Assembly: GCA_021819825.1 (NCBI GenBank)
Contig: JAKAEZ010000013.1
Coordinates: 1 to 64,000, forward strand
Source: Planctomycetota bacterium
GTDB taxonomy: Bacteria; Planctomycetota; Phycisphaerae; WQYP01
Direction of reading: 5' to 3'
Length of the DNA stretch: 64,000 nucleotides
Each line of letters opens with the position of its first letter. Positions within the stretch are counted from its first letter, which is position 1. The notes beneath the pieces were generated by a model. The model was not told the DNA's origin, did no database searches, and was given only the letters and a program-made list of their open reading frames with translations. This document shows, piece after piece, positions 1 through 9,896 of this stretch. The translations under genes were made by a program, and so were the position numbers.

Positions 1-151
1 ATCAGAATGATGCTTGCCACTCAATTGCTAACGCTTCGCTACACAGGCCAGCACACCTAAACCCGCGCTAACGGGCCACAGGGCCGGCTTCGCGTCTTGC
101 CGACGTCCAATCCTGTGAAACCAGCTACGCCCCCCTATATTCTCTCGGCCA

Positions 152-1828
152 TTACTTGGACGGGCTCCTAAGGAGAATTGTTTCCGCGAAACGGATAACC
201 TCGAGAAGATCGCGGAACGTTTCCTCGTCAAGACTCTGGCCATGTCGCTTGAATTCCATTTCCAGCTGCCGCAATTGCTGTAGGGTCAGCGGGCTGGAGA
301 GACGATGGGCATCTCCCCTCCACCGTCCTAAGAGCTTAAGGGCGATTCCCCGAAGGGCTGGCTTCGTTGATGCTGCACATCCTATCAGCAGCGGGGCGCT
401 GTCCCACCATGGGAGCTTTGCGATTAGAGAAAGCAGAATATGTTGGCTATGCTCATATTCCGCAAATTGAAGATGAACGCGAATCTGATCGGCGGGTATA
501 TGGATTCTTCTTGCCACAATTACGTTACGAGCCGTTTTTGCCACGGATGGTGAGCGGTCGAGCAGTGCATCAGAAAAGGCGATTTGGAATCCAGTAGCAT
601 CCAAGCGCCCCAGTGCGCTAATTGCCGCCCGCCTGACGGACGGCATTGGGTGCGATAGGTAACCTGCAATCTGCTGTGAATCCTCCTTTTCACCTGTCTC
701 GCCCAGTCCGGCAATGACGAACGGCCGTGCCGAAGCGTGCTGCTGGCTCAGCTCGCGACGGTAAACCGGGGCAAACTCCCCCACACCACAACCGCGCAGA
801 TAGAATCTGGCAATGCTCCGTAGTGAGGCGTGTCGATCTAAAACCGCCGCCGTGAGGTGCGGGGTGGCCACATCGGGAAATCGCTCAGCGAGCTCCGTTA
901 GCGCCAACGCCCTAACAGGGGGAAGCCTATCCCGCAGCGCCATCTGCAGAGTTCTGCAAAGTGAGGCTCCCTTCACCTCTCCACACAATCCCCGGAGTGC
1001 CATGAGCCGGACGGTTCCATCCGCCGAACCCAACGCCTCTCTCAATATTTGCGTGGATGTGTTGCATGGCCGAGCCTCCATGACAACTGACATCGCCGCG
1101 CGTCGCACTTGCCGGTCGGAACCAGCAATAGCTTCGCCCAGAAAAGGAACGCAATCTGGCGCAGCCAATGTTTTCCGGATGCGTTGAAGGATGTCCTCGC
1201 CATCTCGGCGGCCTTGGCGTTCCAATGATTCCAGCAAGGGGAGGCAACGGACCAATTGGCGCGAATATTCCTTCATGATTCGATACGACGTGGCAGCGAT
1301 TGCAATTGACCTTACTTCCGGAACCCAATCATTAATGCGGAGAAGCAGGAACGGCAATTCCATCCCGGTATATTGGTTGGCAAGGTACCTTACAGCAGCC
1401 TCACGGACATATCCGTTTCTGTTGCAGGAAAGCACACCCGCAGCACCAACGGGTAACTGGGAAAGCAGCGGAGGGGGGCCGCAGGCCCGCCACTCAGCAG
1501 TCCCTCGAATAATCTTGTCAAGTTTGGCGATCTCAATTGCCGTGCAGGACGCAACCAATTGGTTGGTTGCATTTCCCGCCGCCTGCGCGAGCCAATAGGA
1601 TTCATGGAAAAGCAGGTCGTAAATTCCCGGAACTGCCGCAGGCTCACCGGATGCACCAATGGATTTCAGCAAATCCTCCGCGCAGCGAGGCCAATCCAAG
1701 TTTGCGCTGCCATTGTAGAGCAGCGAGCGCAGACTTTCTAGGAGATTTCGGGTCGTTTCGCTGAGCGATCGCATATAAAGGAGTATACTCAAAGCTGGCA
1801 CAGCCAGCCAGATCGCAGTGAGCTTCAT
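152..1828 (-). CDS. HEAT-repeat protein with N-terminal membrane anchor
   Basis: About 558 residues. The ORF track begins at 2095, but I chose the internal ATG at 1828 because the protein then opens with MKLTAIWLAVPALSILLYM, a signal anchor, and the upstream residues look like read-through. The rest is a run of helical repeats of about 30-35 residues with HEAT/PBS-lyase spacing, for example VRRAAMSVV, VRLMALRGL, VRALALTEL and VRRAAISALGRL. HEAT arrays act as protein-binding scaffolds, and no catalytic motif is visible. The lipoprotein gene upstream lies on the same strand about 175 bases away. The specific role is unknown. Confidence 0.72.
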   Translation of the reverse strand: MKLTAIWLAVPALSILLYMRSLSETTRNLLESLRSLLYNGSANLDWPRCAEDLLKSIGASGEPAAVPGIYDLLFHESYWLAQAAGNATNQLVASCTAIEIAKLDKIIRGTAEWRACGPPPLLSQLPVGAAGVLSCNRNGYVREAAVRYLANQYTGMELPFLLLRINDWVPEVRSIAIAATSYRIMKEYSRQLVRCLPLLESLERQGRRDGEDILQRIRKTLAAPDCVPFLGEAIAGSDRQVRRAAMSVVMEARPCNTSTQILREALGSADGTVRLMALRGLCGEVKGASLCRTLQMALRDRLPPVRALALTELAERFPDVATPHLTAAVLDRHASLRSIARFYLRGCGVGEFAPVYRRELSQQHASARPFVIAGLGETGEKEDSQQIAGYLSHPMPSVRRAAISALGRLDATGFQIAFSDALLDRSPSVAKTARNVIVARRIHIPADQIRVHLQFAEYEHSQHILLSLIAKLPWWDSAPLLIGCAASTKPALRGIALKLLGRWRGDAHRLSSPLTLQQLRQLEMEFKRHGQSLDEETFRDLLEVIRFAETILLRSPSK

Positions 1829-2003
1829 TATCAGTCTCTGCAAGTGGCTCAGGTGCAGCGTCACCAACAAACGAAAAGGAATGGCTCCGCAAGCGGTGGG
1901 CGGGCCGTCGCTCTTTTTAACTCCCAGCGAACACAACGTTGCGGACGGTGCATTTTTCGCTTCAGTTGCCCCGTCGATGGTCTTAGCGCTCGACATGCCG
2001 ATG

Positions 2004-2255
2004 CTATTGGGCAAAAGGCCCGAACCCGCGTGGGGTGGACGGCCCCAGCGGTGCCTGCCCGTCGTTGTTGGCATTACCCTGTGGGGGAAATCCATGGCTC
2101 CCCGTCATACCGTCATAATACGAGGGGGAAGTCCGCGTGCCCCAGCCTCGTGCCTCCGGAGCAGCATAGTTGTGGTTCGCCGACTGGCTGCAACCAGCGA
2201 GGCAAAAGAGTACCAGCGACGCCCCAATGAGCCAGCGGATGAAGAAGTCGTACAT
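2004..2255 (-). CDS. small lipoprotein
   Basis: 83 residues. A hydrophobic signal peptide ends in a lipobox (LAGC, Cys about residue 21), followed by a short low-complexity Gly/Pro/Asn-rich tail (YYDGMTGSHGFPPQGN). A strong ribosome binding site (GGAGAAAGG) sits just before the ATG, which supports real translation despite the small size. Lipidation and export to the envelope are inferred from the lipobox. I recognise no family. Confidence 0.65.
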   Translation of the reverse strand: MYDFFIRWLIGASLVLFCLAGCSQSANHNYAAPEARGWGTRTSPSYYDGMTGSHGFPPQGNANNDGQAPLGPSTPRGFGPFAQ

Positions 2256-2442
2256 CGCCTTTCTCCAGCTCGGATGACAATGAATCGTTCGCGGCTGTGC
2301 GGCCAGCCAAGGCCGCCGCGAACCGGCTTGGAGGCAGCCTATTCCGCGCCGAATGAAAAGTCAATTAACTGTCAAATTCAGTGTAAAATTCAGCCTGCCA
2401 CGGCCGCTTGGCGCAGCCAATTTTCACGGTCATATGGCTTGG

Positions 2443-5400
2443 CTAAGACGATGACGCATTGACCAATTCGGCCAATGATCGGTAATCGACTTTTCCGGTT
2501 CCCAGGATTGGTAATTGGTCCAGGCGCACAATGGCGCGGATGTGGTGCAAGCCGGAGAGGCCGGCTTCGCGGATTGCGGCGTTGACTTCTGATCGGTCTA
2601 ACTGCCGCGTGGTGGCCAGCACCAGTTCAGGCGTGTCATTCTCGGTCGTTGCCACAACGGCCAACGCCGGCGAACTATCGGGCGGGGCGGGAAACTTGCG
2701 TTCCAGAACTTCTTCTATCGCCGGCAGGGAAACCATCTCTCCACCGAGTTTGATGAAGCGCTTTAATCTTCCGGCAAATGTCAGCACACCAGCGGCATCC
2801 GCACGGATCAGATCGCCCGTGCGATACCAGGTTTCACCGTCCCATTGCACAAAGGGCGATTGCGTTTGATCACCCAGATATCCCTTAAAAATACTTGGCC
2901 CGCGCACCAGCAGCATTCCCGGCTGATCTGGGGCACAGCGTTGCCGCGTTTCTTCATTGATAATGGCCCACTTAATGGAAGGCAGTGGCATGCCGATGCT
3001 GCCGGGACGAATATCATTTTCCCGGGCCACTGAAACAAAGGGCGAACATTCCGTAATGCCGTAGCCTTCTAAAATAGAGGCTTGCGGGCAGGCTTTTTTT
3101 AAGGCATCGTATACGCTTTGCGGGCATTTCTCCGCTCCGGTGACACAGATTCTCAGAGCGGATAATGAATCCGGCTTGCTGCCGCGAACAATGTTGGCCA
3201 GGAATGTCGGCGTGCCCAGGAGAATCGAAGCGCGGTAGTTTTCAATGACACGAACCAATGCCGAGACATCATTGGGATTGGGGTAGTGCACAACTTTAGC
3301 TCCCGCTAAAATCGGCACAAGCATGGCGGCATTTAACCCGAAGGAATGAAACGGCGGCAGCATACCCAAAAAGCAGTCGCTGCGGCGAATGTGAAAACTT
3401 GCCAGCGCGTCACGCATGTTCACCAGCAGGTTTTCATGACTTAGCGGCACAGCTTTGGGAAGTGCTTCCGAGCCACTGGTAAATAATATGACAGCCGTTT
3501 CAGAGCCTGCAACCTGATTCAGCGGCTGCCAGTAAAACTTTCCTTTGATCGCGGCCCTTAACTTCGCCCATTTTCCCAGTGATCCAGCGAGTTTTTCCAG
3601 CGGTACCATCCGGTCATTCAAGCTTGAAAAATCCATCCCCTGCGCCGCCAGGCGGCTTAATAGGGCCTGGGCGGTCAGCACGCGCTGCACCTCGGCAATT
3701 TCTAAAGCGTGGGCGATATTGCGTACACCGGTAGTCCAATTCAGCATGACCGGTATTTTTCCGGAAAACAGCACCGCCAGAAATACCGTATCAGCCGCCA
3801 CCGAAGCCGGCAGCATAATGCCGACCCGTTGCCCCGGAAATTTCATAATTTCTTCACGCAACGCGAAAATGGACGTGATTAAATCACGGTAGGTTTTGCT
3901 GCCCCGCTGTATATCAGCCACCGCAACCTGATCCGGGTGCATCCGGGCTTGTGCCAGAAATACTTCCTGAATCGTTTTGCCCGGCGGCAATTGTACGCGC
4001 TGGGTTCCGCGTGCCTGAAACCAGCGGGATTCAGGCATGGGAACGGCGGATTCTTTGCGTGCGGCCGCCAGTTGCCCGCACGCCGCCAGCATGACATCAT
4101 GAACCGTTTCCAGCGATTCCACGGCCGGCACCGTAACACCGAACTCTTTTTCCAACCAGGCGATTACGTCCATAATCGCCAGGCTGTCCATGCCCAGGTC
4201 CCGCGCTAATAATTGATCGCCCGTCAGAGTCTTCATGCCGGTCAATTCACCAAGATACTCCAGCACGATTTTTTGCGTAGCCGGTGCAACAGGTTCGCTT
4301 GGGGGATGCGGCCGGCGAGCCGTTGCGGGAATATCACGCGGGCCGCTGCGGTCCCAGATGCTGTACGGCACATACCGCGCGGGCGGCGCTTCCTGATTAT
4401 AAAAGCTTTCCATATACCGGTTCATTTCGGATCGTGTGCCGCGACGGGGAAAATCATCCGGCTGATGAAAGGTGATTTGCACCTGCCGCTTGGGCGCAAA
4501 AAATATCCCGCTGGCTAATAAATCCATCAGATGGGCCTTAAATGCGCGACCAAGCCTGGGGGCCGCACCGGTGCCCCACCCAAAACTGCTGCCCCATAAG
4601 CCTGTGGTTCGCACCAGCACCACGCGCACATCCGGCAACTGCGCCAAGATGCGTTCAACCGCACTGGCACTGCCCAGATCAGTTACCTGTTCCCGCATTA
4701 ACCGCCCCGCCGGGTACAGCAGAATATTATCCCCCTGCCGCAGCGCTTCCACGCACCGCGCGATAGCCAGTTGCACGCGATCCGCTTTGCCGTGTTCAAT
4801 GCTGGACATTTCCGGTATGGGCAGAACACCCACGGTGCCAACCAGTGCTTTTACCAGCGGATGACGAAGTTGATCTTCCGCAGTTAAGGGTCGCACCGCT
4901 ACATACCGGTGCAAATGAGCGACCATAATAATCGGATCAATTAACGCCGGATGATTGGGCAGAAAGAGTATTCCGCTGTGGCCGGTTTTTTTAATCTCGG
5001 TCACACCATTCAAGGTTATGCGATAGCGCAGGCGCAAAATCACCCGCGCCAACAGGCACCACAACCGCCCGGCCCAGTTCGTTTTGCCGCCAGTGCGCTG
5101 GGGATCGCTGCATGCGAAAGCCACGCCAATAATGGCCGCTGCCATTATCGTCAACACGCCCGAAGCCAGAAACACCTGTGTAGGTACCAGACCGTTCTGT
5201 AAAGGTATATACAACATACTGCCCATAAGAATACCCGCAAATGATGCAAACCACGCGGCGGCAATGACCTGTCCCCGCACAGCGGCAGCCGGCCGCACCT
5301 GGAAAAAACTCTCCAGCGGCACCATGATAAACCCACCGGCAATTCCTGACCCGCCCAGGGCCAGAAGCACATAAATGAGTTTCACCGCGTGCGGCAACAA

Positions 5401-6654
5401 TGGTGCCGCCCCGATGCCGCACAGAAATATTGCCAACGCTCCCATCGCCGGCGCGGTGGCGCGATGTCCATTCTCTCTGGAAATAAATTTGCCGGCGGCC
5501 AGACTTCCCACCACAATTCCCAGCAATTCCGCCAATGCCAGATAACTGGTGGTGGCGTCATTGAGGCCAAACTGTACCAGCCCCATTTTGTTAATGACCA
5601 GTATCTGCAAGGCCGCAATGAACCAGAAATAAGTGTTGGCAAGGATCGCGGTTATTAATATTCGATCCGTGCGCAGGAGCCACAAATCCCGAAGCGAATT
5701 CACGGGGCCTCCCCGTGGAAACTTGGCGGCGGGGTTCGCGGCGGGCCGACCCGGCACGGCAAAGCTGATCATAAACCCCAGTATGGAAATGCCCACCAAC
5801 GATGCGGCCACAATAATTCTTCCAAGTGGATACGCACCGATATGCCCGCGGCACGTCAGCGCTATTCCCGCCAGCACCACGCCCAGGAGTATCGCGGCGG
5901 TAGTGGCGGCTTTGAGCCGTGCGTTGGCCTTGATAACGTACCATTCGGGATAAACATCCGGAATGGATCCCACTAAAGCGGGACCGAAAATAGTCGCCTG
6001 CAGCGCCATGAGGAAAATGACCGCCATGATCAGAAACCAGTTCAGCGTCAGAACTCCCACGGCTGCCACAGTCAACAATACTAATTCCAGGGCCTTTGAG
6101 CCGATGACCACATGCTTGCGGGAAAAGCGATCCGCCATCCAACCGGCTGGCGCGGAGAAAAATAAAAATGGAATGGTAAAGAACGTCGCAATCCATCCCT
6201 GCAAATGGGCTAGTGCCCTGTTCCGGCCATAATTACGGGTTGACGGAGGGCCAAGGGGTTGTGGGCGCGAAGCGAGGAGGATTGCGTATGGATGCATACG
6301 TTGACGACGAGCGACAAAGCCCGCGGCCCCTTGGCCCCCGCCCGAAGGGTTGGCCTTAAACCGGCCATCTGCGGCGTCGCGTCGGCTCAAGGGGTTTACG
6401 AACCCGGTTCTCGCCGCCGACTCCTTGCATCTGGCCGGTTTAAGGCCAATCAACCCGTAATTATGGCCGGAACAGGGCACTTGGCCATGGGAAACTGCCA
6501 GGAGGCTCACCGCCTGCTTCATGAAATTGTCATTAAAATTTCCCAGCGAATAAGCGCCCGCCATGGCGATAAAACGCGAACGCCCTTGGCGAATCTGATG
6601 GGTCTGATTGGCAGTTGTAATCTGGGGTTTGTCCGGGAATTCAGCAACGGTCAT
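2443..6654 (-). CDS. MFS transporter / PlsC acyltransferase / ACP / acyl-ACP synthetase fusion (Aas-LplT-like)
   Basis: About 1403 residues in four modules. Residues 1-515 are an MFS transporter like LplT (FSAPAGWMADRF). Residues about 530-750 are a PlsC-type acyltransferase with an HX4D motif (NHPALIDP) and LLYPAGR. Residues about 790-860 are an acyl carrier domain with phosphopantetheine Ser in GMDSL. From about 890 to the end is an adenylating ligase (LFTSGSEALPK, GYGITE, YRTGDL, GTGKVDYR). In E. coli, LplT flips lysophospholipids and Aas re-acylates them, so this single protein probably imports and re-acylates lysophospholipid, or activates fatty acid onto its own ACP. The ATG at 6654 is preferred (GGAG seven bases upstream) over TTG at 6660. 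Residues about 59-148 come from an inserted palindromic element and have no place in an MFS fold, so the transporter may be impaired or the segment may loop out. Confidence 0.88.
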   Translation of the reverse strand: MTVAEFPDKPQITTANQTHQIRQGRSRFIAMAGAYSLGNFNDNFMKQAVSLLAVSHGQVPCSGHNYGLIGLKPARCKESAARTGFVNPLSRRDAADGRFKANPSGGGQGAAGFVARRQRMHPYAILLASRPQPLGPPSTRNYGRNRALAHLQGWIATFFTIPFLFFSAPAGWMADRFSRKHVVIGSKALELVLLTVAAVGVLTLNWFLIMAVIFLMALQATIFGPALVGSIPDVYPEWYVIKANARLKAATTAAILLGVVLAGIALTCRGHIGAYPLGRIIVAASLVGISILGFMISFAVPGRPAANPAAKFPRGGPVNSLRDLWLLRTDRILITAILANTYFWFIAALQILVINKMGLVQFGLNDATTSYLALAELLGIVVGSLAAGKFISRENGHRATAPAMGALAIFLCGIGAAPLLPHAVKLIYVLLALGGSGIAGGFIMVPLESFFQVRPAAAVRGQVIAAAWFASFAGILMGSMLYIPLQNGLVPTQVFLASGVLTIMAAAIIGVAFACSDPQRTGGKTNWAGRLWCLLARVILRLRYRITLNGVTEIKKTGHSGILFLPNHPALIDPIIMVAHLHRYVAVRPLTAEDQLRHPLVKALVGTVGVLPIPEMSSIEHGKADRVQLAIARCVEALRQGDNILLYPAGRLMREQVTDLGSASAVERILAQLPDVRVVLVRTTGLWGSSFGWGTGAAPRLGRAFKAHLMDLLASGIFFAPKRQVQITFHQPDDFPRRGTRSEMNRYMESFYNQEAPPARYVPYSIWDRSGPRDIPATARRPHPPSEPVAPATQKIVLEYLGELTGMKTLTGDQLLARDLGMDSLAIMDVIAWLEKEFGVTVPAVESLETVHDVMLAACGQLAAARKESAVPMPESRWFQARGTQRVQLPPGKTIQEVFLAQARMHPDQVAVADIQRGSKTYRDLITSIFALREEIMKFPGQRVGIMLPASVAADTVFLAVLFSGKIPVMLNWTTGVRNIAHALEIAEVQRVLTAQALLSRLAAQGMDFSSLNDRMVPLEKLAGSLGKWAKLRAAIKGKFYWQPLNQVAGSETAVILFTSGSEALPKAVPLSHENLLVNMRDALASFHIRRSDCFLGMLPPFHSFGLNAAMLVPILAGAKVVHYPNPNDVSALVRVIENYRASILLGTPTFLANIVRGSKPDSLSALRICVTGAEKCPQSVYDALKKACPQASILEGYGITECSPFVSVARENDIRPGSIGMPLPSIKWAIINEETRQRCAPDQPGMLLVRGPSIFKGYLGDQTQSPFVQWDGETWYRTGDLIRADAAGVLTFAGRLKRFIKLGGEMVSLPAIEEVLERKFPAPPDSSPALAVVATTENDTPELVLATTRQLDRSEVNAAIREAGLSGLHHIRAIVRLDQLPILGTGKVDYRSLAELVNASSS
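6213..6480. repeat. palindromic MITE-like element inserted in frame in the MFS gene
   Basis: A perfect 31-base inverted repeat bounds this stretch: one arm begins GTGCCCTGTTCCGGCCATAA at 6213-6243 and its exact reverse complement lies at 6450-6480. Inside is a second nested inverted repeat (GGCCTTAAACCGGCC near 6351 and GGCCGGTTTAAGGCC near 6432). It codes for nothing recognisable and has no transposase. The reading frame of the host gene stays open through it, adding about 90 residues between AVSHGQ and LAHLQGW, which are adjacent in related transporters. Confidence 0.85.
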
Positions 6655-6933
6655 TTTCAAACTCCGATCTATCGCTCGCCACCCTCGGCGTGCGATAGAC
6701 TAGAGAATACAAACCACGTGCCGGACATATTAAAGTCCATAAACCAAGTATATAAAAGAGCTTATGATCATTGATCCGAAAACAGTGTTTTCAGGTATAT
6801 ACACTAAATGCACAGCCTACATACATCCAATGTATGTCGCTTTCCTTGCTGATGAGCTGCACCGGCGTGCCACGCACTTCCATTTCCCGGCACAGTGTGC
6901 ACTATCCGTGGGCATTGATCGGCGGACCGTATT
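6655..6933. other. intergenic region between GH39 gene and MFS fusion gene
   Basis: About 280 bases, AT-rich near 6720-6800, with no ORF I can support. It should hold the promoter of the minus-strand fusion gene, but no clear -35/-10 pair stands out. Confidence 0.4.
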
Positions 6934-8553
6934 TTAATTCGCAGCCGGCGATAACTGTAAAAGCATAACCCGGTTGGTCCGCATCGGAACGCTGTACGTC
7001 CAGTCACCGCTGGCGGTGACGGTAACGATTTTTTTTATCACCGGTTTATTGGTTGTGGACCGGCGCAAAATTCCAAGTTGACGCGCCGTTAAATGGGCCG
7101 GCCTGCCCCATTTCTGATAAATCGTGTAGGCGTCATCATGGCGATATCCGACTTCATGTATCCGCAGCATATATTTCCCAGCCTTGAGATGTGCCACGCG
7201 CAAAGAAATCGTGCGTGCCGGCGCGGACGGATGCGGAGCCGCAAAAAATACGTCATCGCGCGCTGTTTGTTTAGGCCAACGGTAGCTCCAGGCAAGCAAG
7301 GATACGCCGCCATGTCGTACAACGGCGATAGAGTCGGGGTCGTGGGTAGCAAGTTGCCGACCATGAAGGTCATGAAGGAATTCCAGCGCAAAGAAGGTGG
7401 GCTTACGGATACCTTCCGGATTGAAAATTCCGAAACCACCCTCAAAGGGCAACGTCTGTGGCCCGTCCTCCTCAAATATGTCCGATAGCGCCCAATAAGA
7501 CAAAATCGGCGCAGGATTTTTCATGGAGTGCATCTGTTCCAGTAGCCACACAGCCTGAAAATAGCTGTCATGCACGGCATCACGACTGGAGTATGACGGC
7601 CCCCATTCGCTGATAAACAGCGGTAACTGCGGCATTGCGGAGTGGTGTATTTTGGCCCACGTCGCATCAATACCGCCGGCAATGGCATCCGGCCTTGCGG
7701 AAACACGCAGCCCTTTGCGCTTGCCCGGCCACGGGTGAGGGCCGCAGCCGTAAGTGTGGCTGGAAATAAAATCCAAAGGAAGATGTTCTTTATGGCACGT
7801 GGCGATAAATCGCGAGATCCAACCCAGGCCCGCGGTGGCCGGTCCGCCTACCCGAAGTTTGGGATCGACCGCTTTAATTGCGCGTGACGTTGTCGCATAG
7901 AGTTTCATGTACGATTGGAAAGTTCCCTTCCAAAACCCGATATTCGGTTCGTTCCAGACCTCGAAATACCACGTCTCAACATTCTTGCGACCAAAACGCG
8001 CTTCAAGATTCCGCACCAATCCAGTGATCAACTTCCCCCATTGGCGATAATGCTTCGGTGGAGTAATGTTTCCTTTGTAATAAAAGATCGTCGCCTTTCC
8101 CGAGGCCAACGCATCAGGCATAAAGCCTAATTCAACCAGGGGCTTGACGCCGGCCTTGAGCATCATCGCGTAGAGCTGGTCAATTTTACGCCAGTTATAA
8201 ACCAGTTTGCCTTGCTTGTTGCGGATCACAACTTTCATGTCGTCATCCAGTAGGCCGTGAAACCGCATATAGGCAATACCACAGTCCCGGTGTGCCTCGG
8301 CCAATTGTCGCATGGTTTCCGGATTCATCTCATTGGCCGCATGATCGCCGCCGATACATATATTTAATGGTGAATGGAACACCTTACCGGCATGCTGCGT
8401 ATCCAGGGATATAACGCGGGCGGCATCAACACGTGCCGCTATATTGAACGACAGGGCGATGATCAAAAGCAGCATCGATTTGAATGGAAAAGTATCTCGG
8501 AAACACCGCGGAACCACGTTAAGCAACATTTCTACTCCGGGGCAGTGACGCAT
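6934..8553 (-). CDS. secreted glycoside hydrolase family 39-like (beta-xylosidase type)
   Basis: About 539 residues. The ATG at 8553 is chosen over 8583 because AAAGGAG lies six bases upstream. The N-terminus carries a signal sequence (FKSMLLLIIALSFNIAARVDA), so export is likely. The catalytic (beta/alpha)8 fold of clan GH-A shows the acid/base Glu in FEVWNEPN (about residue 202) and the nucleophile Glu in FISEWG (about 316); both glutamates are in the family positions and spacing. The C-terminal part looks like a beta-sandwich. GH39 members cleave xylosides or iduronides; the substrate cannot be told here. It stands alone, with no neighbouring polysaccharide-use genes. Confidence 0.85.
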   Translation of the reverse strand: MRHCPGVEMLLNVVPRCFRDTFPFKSMLLLIIALSFNIAARVDAARVISLDTQHAGKVFHSPLNICIGGDHAANEMNPETMRQLAEAHRDCGIAYMRFHGLLDDDMKVVIRNKQGKLVYNWRKIDQLYAMMLKAGVKPLVELGFMPDALASGKATIFYYKGNITPPKHYRQWGKLITGLVRNLEARFGRKNVETWYFEVWNEPNIGFWKGTFQSYMKLYATTSRAIKAVDPKLRVGGPATAGLGWISRFIATCHKEHLPLDFISSHTYGCGPHPWPGKRKGLRVSARPDAIAGGIDATWAKIHHSAMPQLPLFISEWGPSYSSRDAVHDSYFQAVWLLEQMHSMKNPAPILSYWALSDIFEEDGPQTLPFEGGFGIFNPEGIRKPTFFALEFLHDLHGRQLATHDPDSIAVVRHGGVSLLAWSYRWPKQTARDDVFFAAPHPSAPARTISLRVAHLKAGKYMLRIHEVGYRHDDAYTIYQKWGRPAHLTARQLGILRRSTTNKPVIKKIVTVTASGDWTYSVPMRTNRVMLLQLSPAAN

Positions 8554-8710
8554 ACATACTCCTTTTGTGACCATTCCATGCACGACGCGGGATATTGTAA
8601 TAGAGTTAAGGAATTACGCCTATGCGGAGTGTGACACGATGGGGGGTAACAATTATCATGCTTATTAATGTCTGGGATGCGTCATGATGATCCTGTTGAA
8701 CGGGTATACG

Positions 8711-9595
8711 ATGAGCTATGATTTATATTTCAAGGGTCGTGACTCGCAGGCGAAATTCAGGCTTGAGTCAGCCCGTGGATTTTTTGATCAGCGGAAGCAT
8801 TATGAACTCACCGACGCGCAGGCATCCTATAAAAACGAGGCCACAGGAGTTTATTTCAGTTTCAACTTTGAGGAAACTACAGATGGAGAACCGTCCGCGG
8901 CTCTGCCAATCACTTTTTGTCTGAATTTTTATCGTCCCCATATTTTTGGCCTTGAGGCTGAACTGGAGGTACGCGCCTTTGTCAAGGCTCTGAACCTGCT
9001 TGTCTCTGATCCGCAGATCGGCGGAATGGGGGAGGGCGAGTACTCGACCGAAGGCTTTTTGGCGGGCTGGAACATAGGTAACCGTTTTGCCTACAGCGCG
9101 GTTTCGCAAGGCCAACCCGATCTGAAGCCGCTGTTGCTTGCCACGGCCCAAATTGAAACTTGTTGGCGTTGGAACTTTGCCAAAACCAGCCTGCAGGAGC
9201 GCCTTGGCGATCAAGTTTTCGTGCCAAGGTATATGTTCGTGGAGCACGAGGGGAAGGCGATGAGAATGATCGTCTGGCCCGATGGGATTCCGACCACGAT
9301 ACCGGAGTCGGATGTAATCGCCATTCCGCGGAAGTCGATATTGGGCAAGAGGTTTTTTGGGCCAAAAGAAGACGTCGTATTCGTCCTATGGAATGATGTT
9401 CAACCGCTTCTTGAGCGGTTCCCCAAAAAACTGGAATCGCCGCCCTACTACTTTCTCAGCTATTCGGAGGCACCCGCGTCAGTGACGACGTGTATAAGAA
9501 AAATAAGACCCACTCTCCGAAAGCCAAATGGCGTAGCCATTGACAAGATTCTAAACTTGGAACTGATGGAAGAGGCAAGGAAGCAGGAGCAGTAA
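8711..9595 (+). CDS. unknown protein with MSYDLYF start
   Basis: About 294 residues, soluble, with no signal peptide. The track starts at 8684, but the ATG at 8711 gives MSYDLYFKG, an opening I have seen in a family of uncharacterised bacterial proteins; neither start has a strong ribosome binding site. Acidic and aromatic-rich (EETTDGEP, CWRWNF, PPYYFLSY), with no catalytic motif recognised. Proteins of this kind often sit singly in accessory regions and sometimes act as immunity proteins, but nothing in the sequence proves that here. Confidence 0.6.
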   Translation: MSYDLYFKGRDSQAKFRLESARGFFDQRKHYELTDAQASYKNEATGVYFSFNFEETTDGEPSAALPITFCLNFYRPHIFGLEAELEVRAFVKALNLLVSDPQIGGMGEGEYSTEGFLAGWNIGNRFAYSAVSQGQPDLKPLLLATAQIETCWRWNFAKTSLQERLGDQVFVPRYMFVEHEGKAMRMIVWPDGIPTTIPESDVIAIPRKSILGKRFFGPKEDVVFVLWNDVQPLLERFPKKLESPPYYFLSYSEAPASVTTCIRKIRPTLRKPNGVAIDKILNLELMEEARKQEQ

Positions 9596-9896
9596 CACGT
9601 TTCTGCCGGAAGCGGCTGCTTTCGAAAAAATAAGTAAAACGTGAACTTTTCATACGCGCCCCGCTGCCGCTGCTTCCGCTGTGCTTAACGCTTAAGGCGG
9701 TGCCTGGCACCATGTTCGCAGAGGCAACACACTAAGTGGCGTGCAAAGTGGCATCGGCGGCAGTCGGAGTTTTCGACCACCTCTGGTAAAGTAAGCGGGC
9801 GGGCATGGGATCATAGGGAAGGGCACTTGCAGGAGCGATTCCGAGGAGTGCCCGAATGAGCGTGATAGGCACCCCCGCTTTTCAGGAGCAAACATT
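9596..9896. other. intergenic region with GGTGCCTGGCACC palindrome
   Basis: No gene seen in these 301 bases. The only structure is a perfect 13-base palindrome, GGTGCCTGGCACC, at 9699-9711, a type of sequence met as a dispersed extragenic palindrome in many bacteria. The region also has to carry the promoter of the gene starting at 9897. Confidence 0.5.

Noticed and set aside
5591-6196. Separate 201-codon ORF inside the MFS gene
   Set aside because: Another frame of the same strand as the fusion gene, without motifs; the fusion gene reads through the region.
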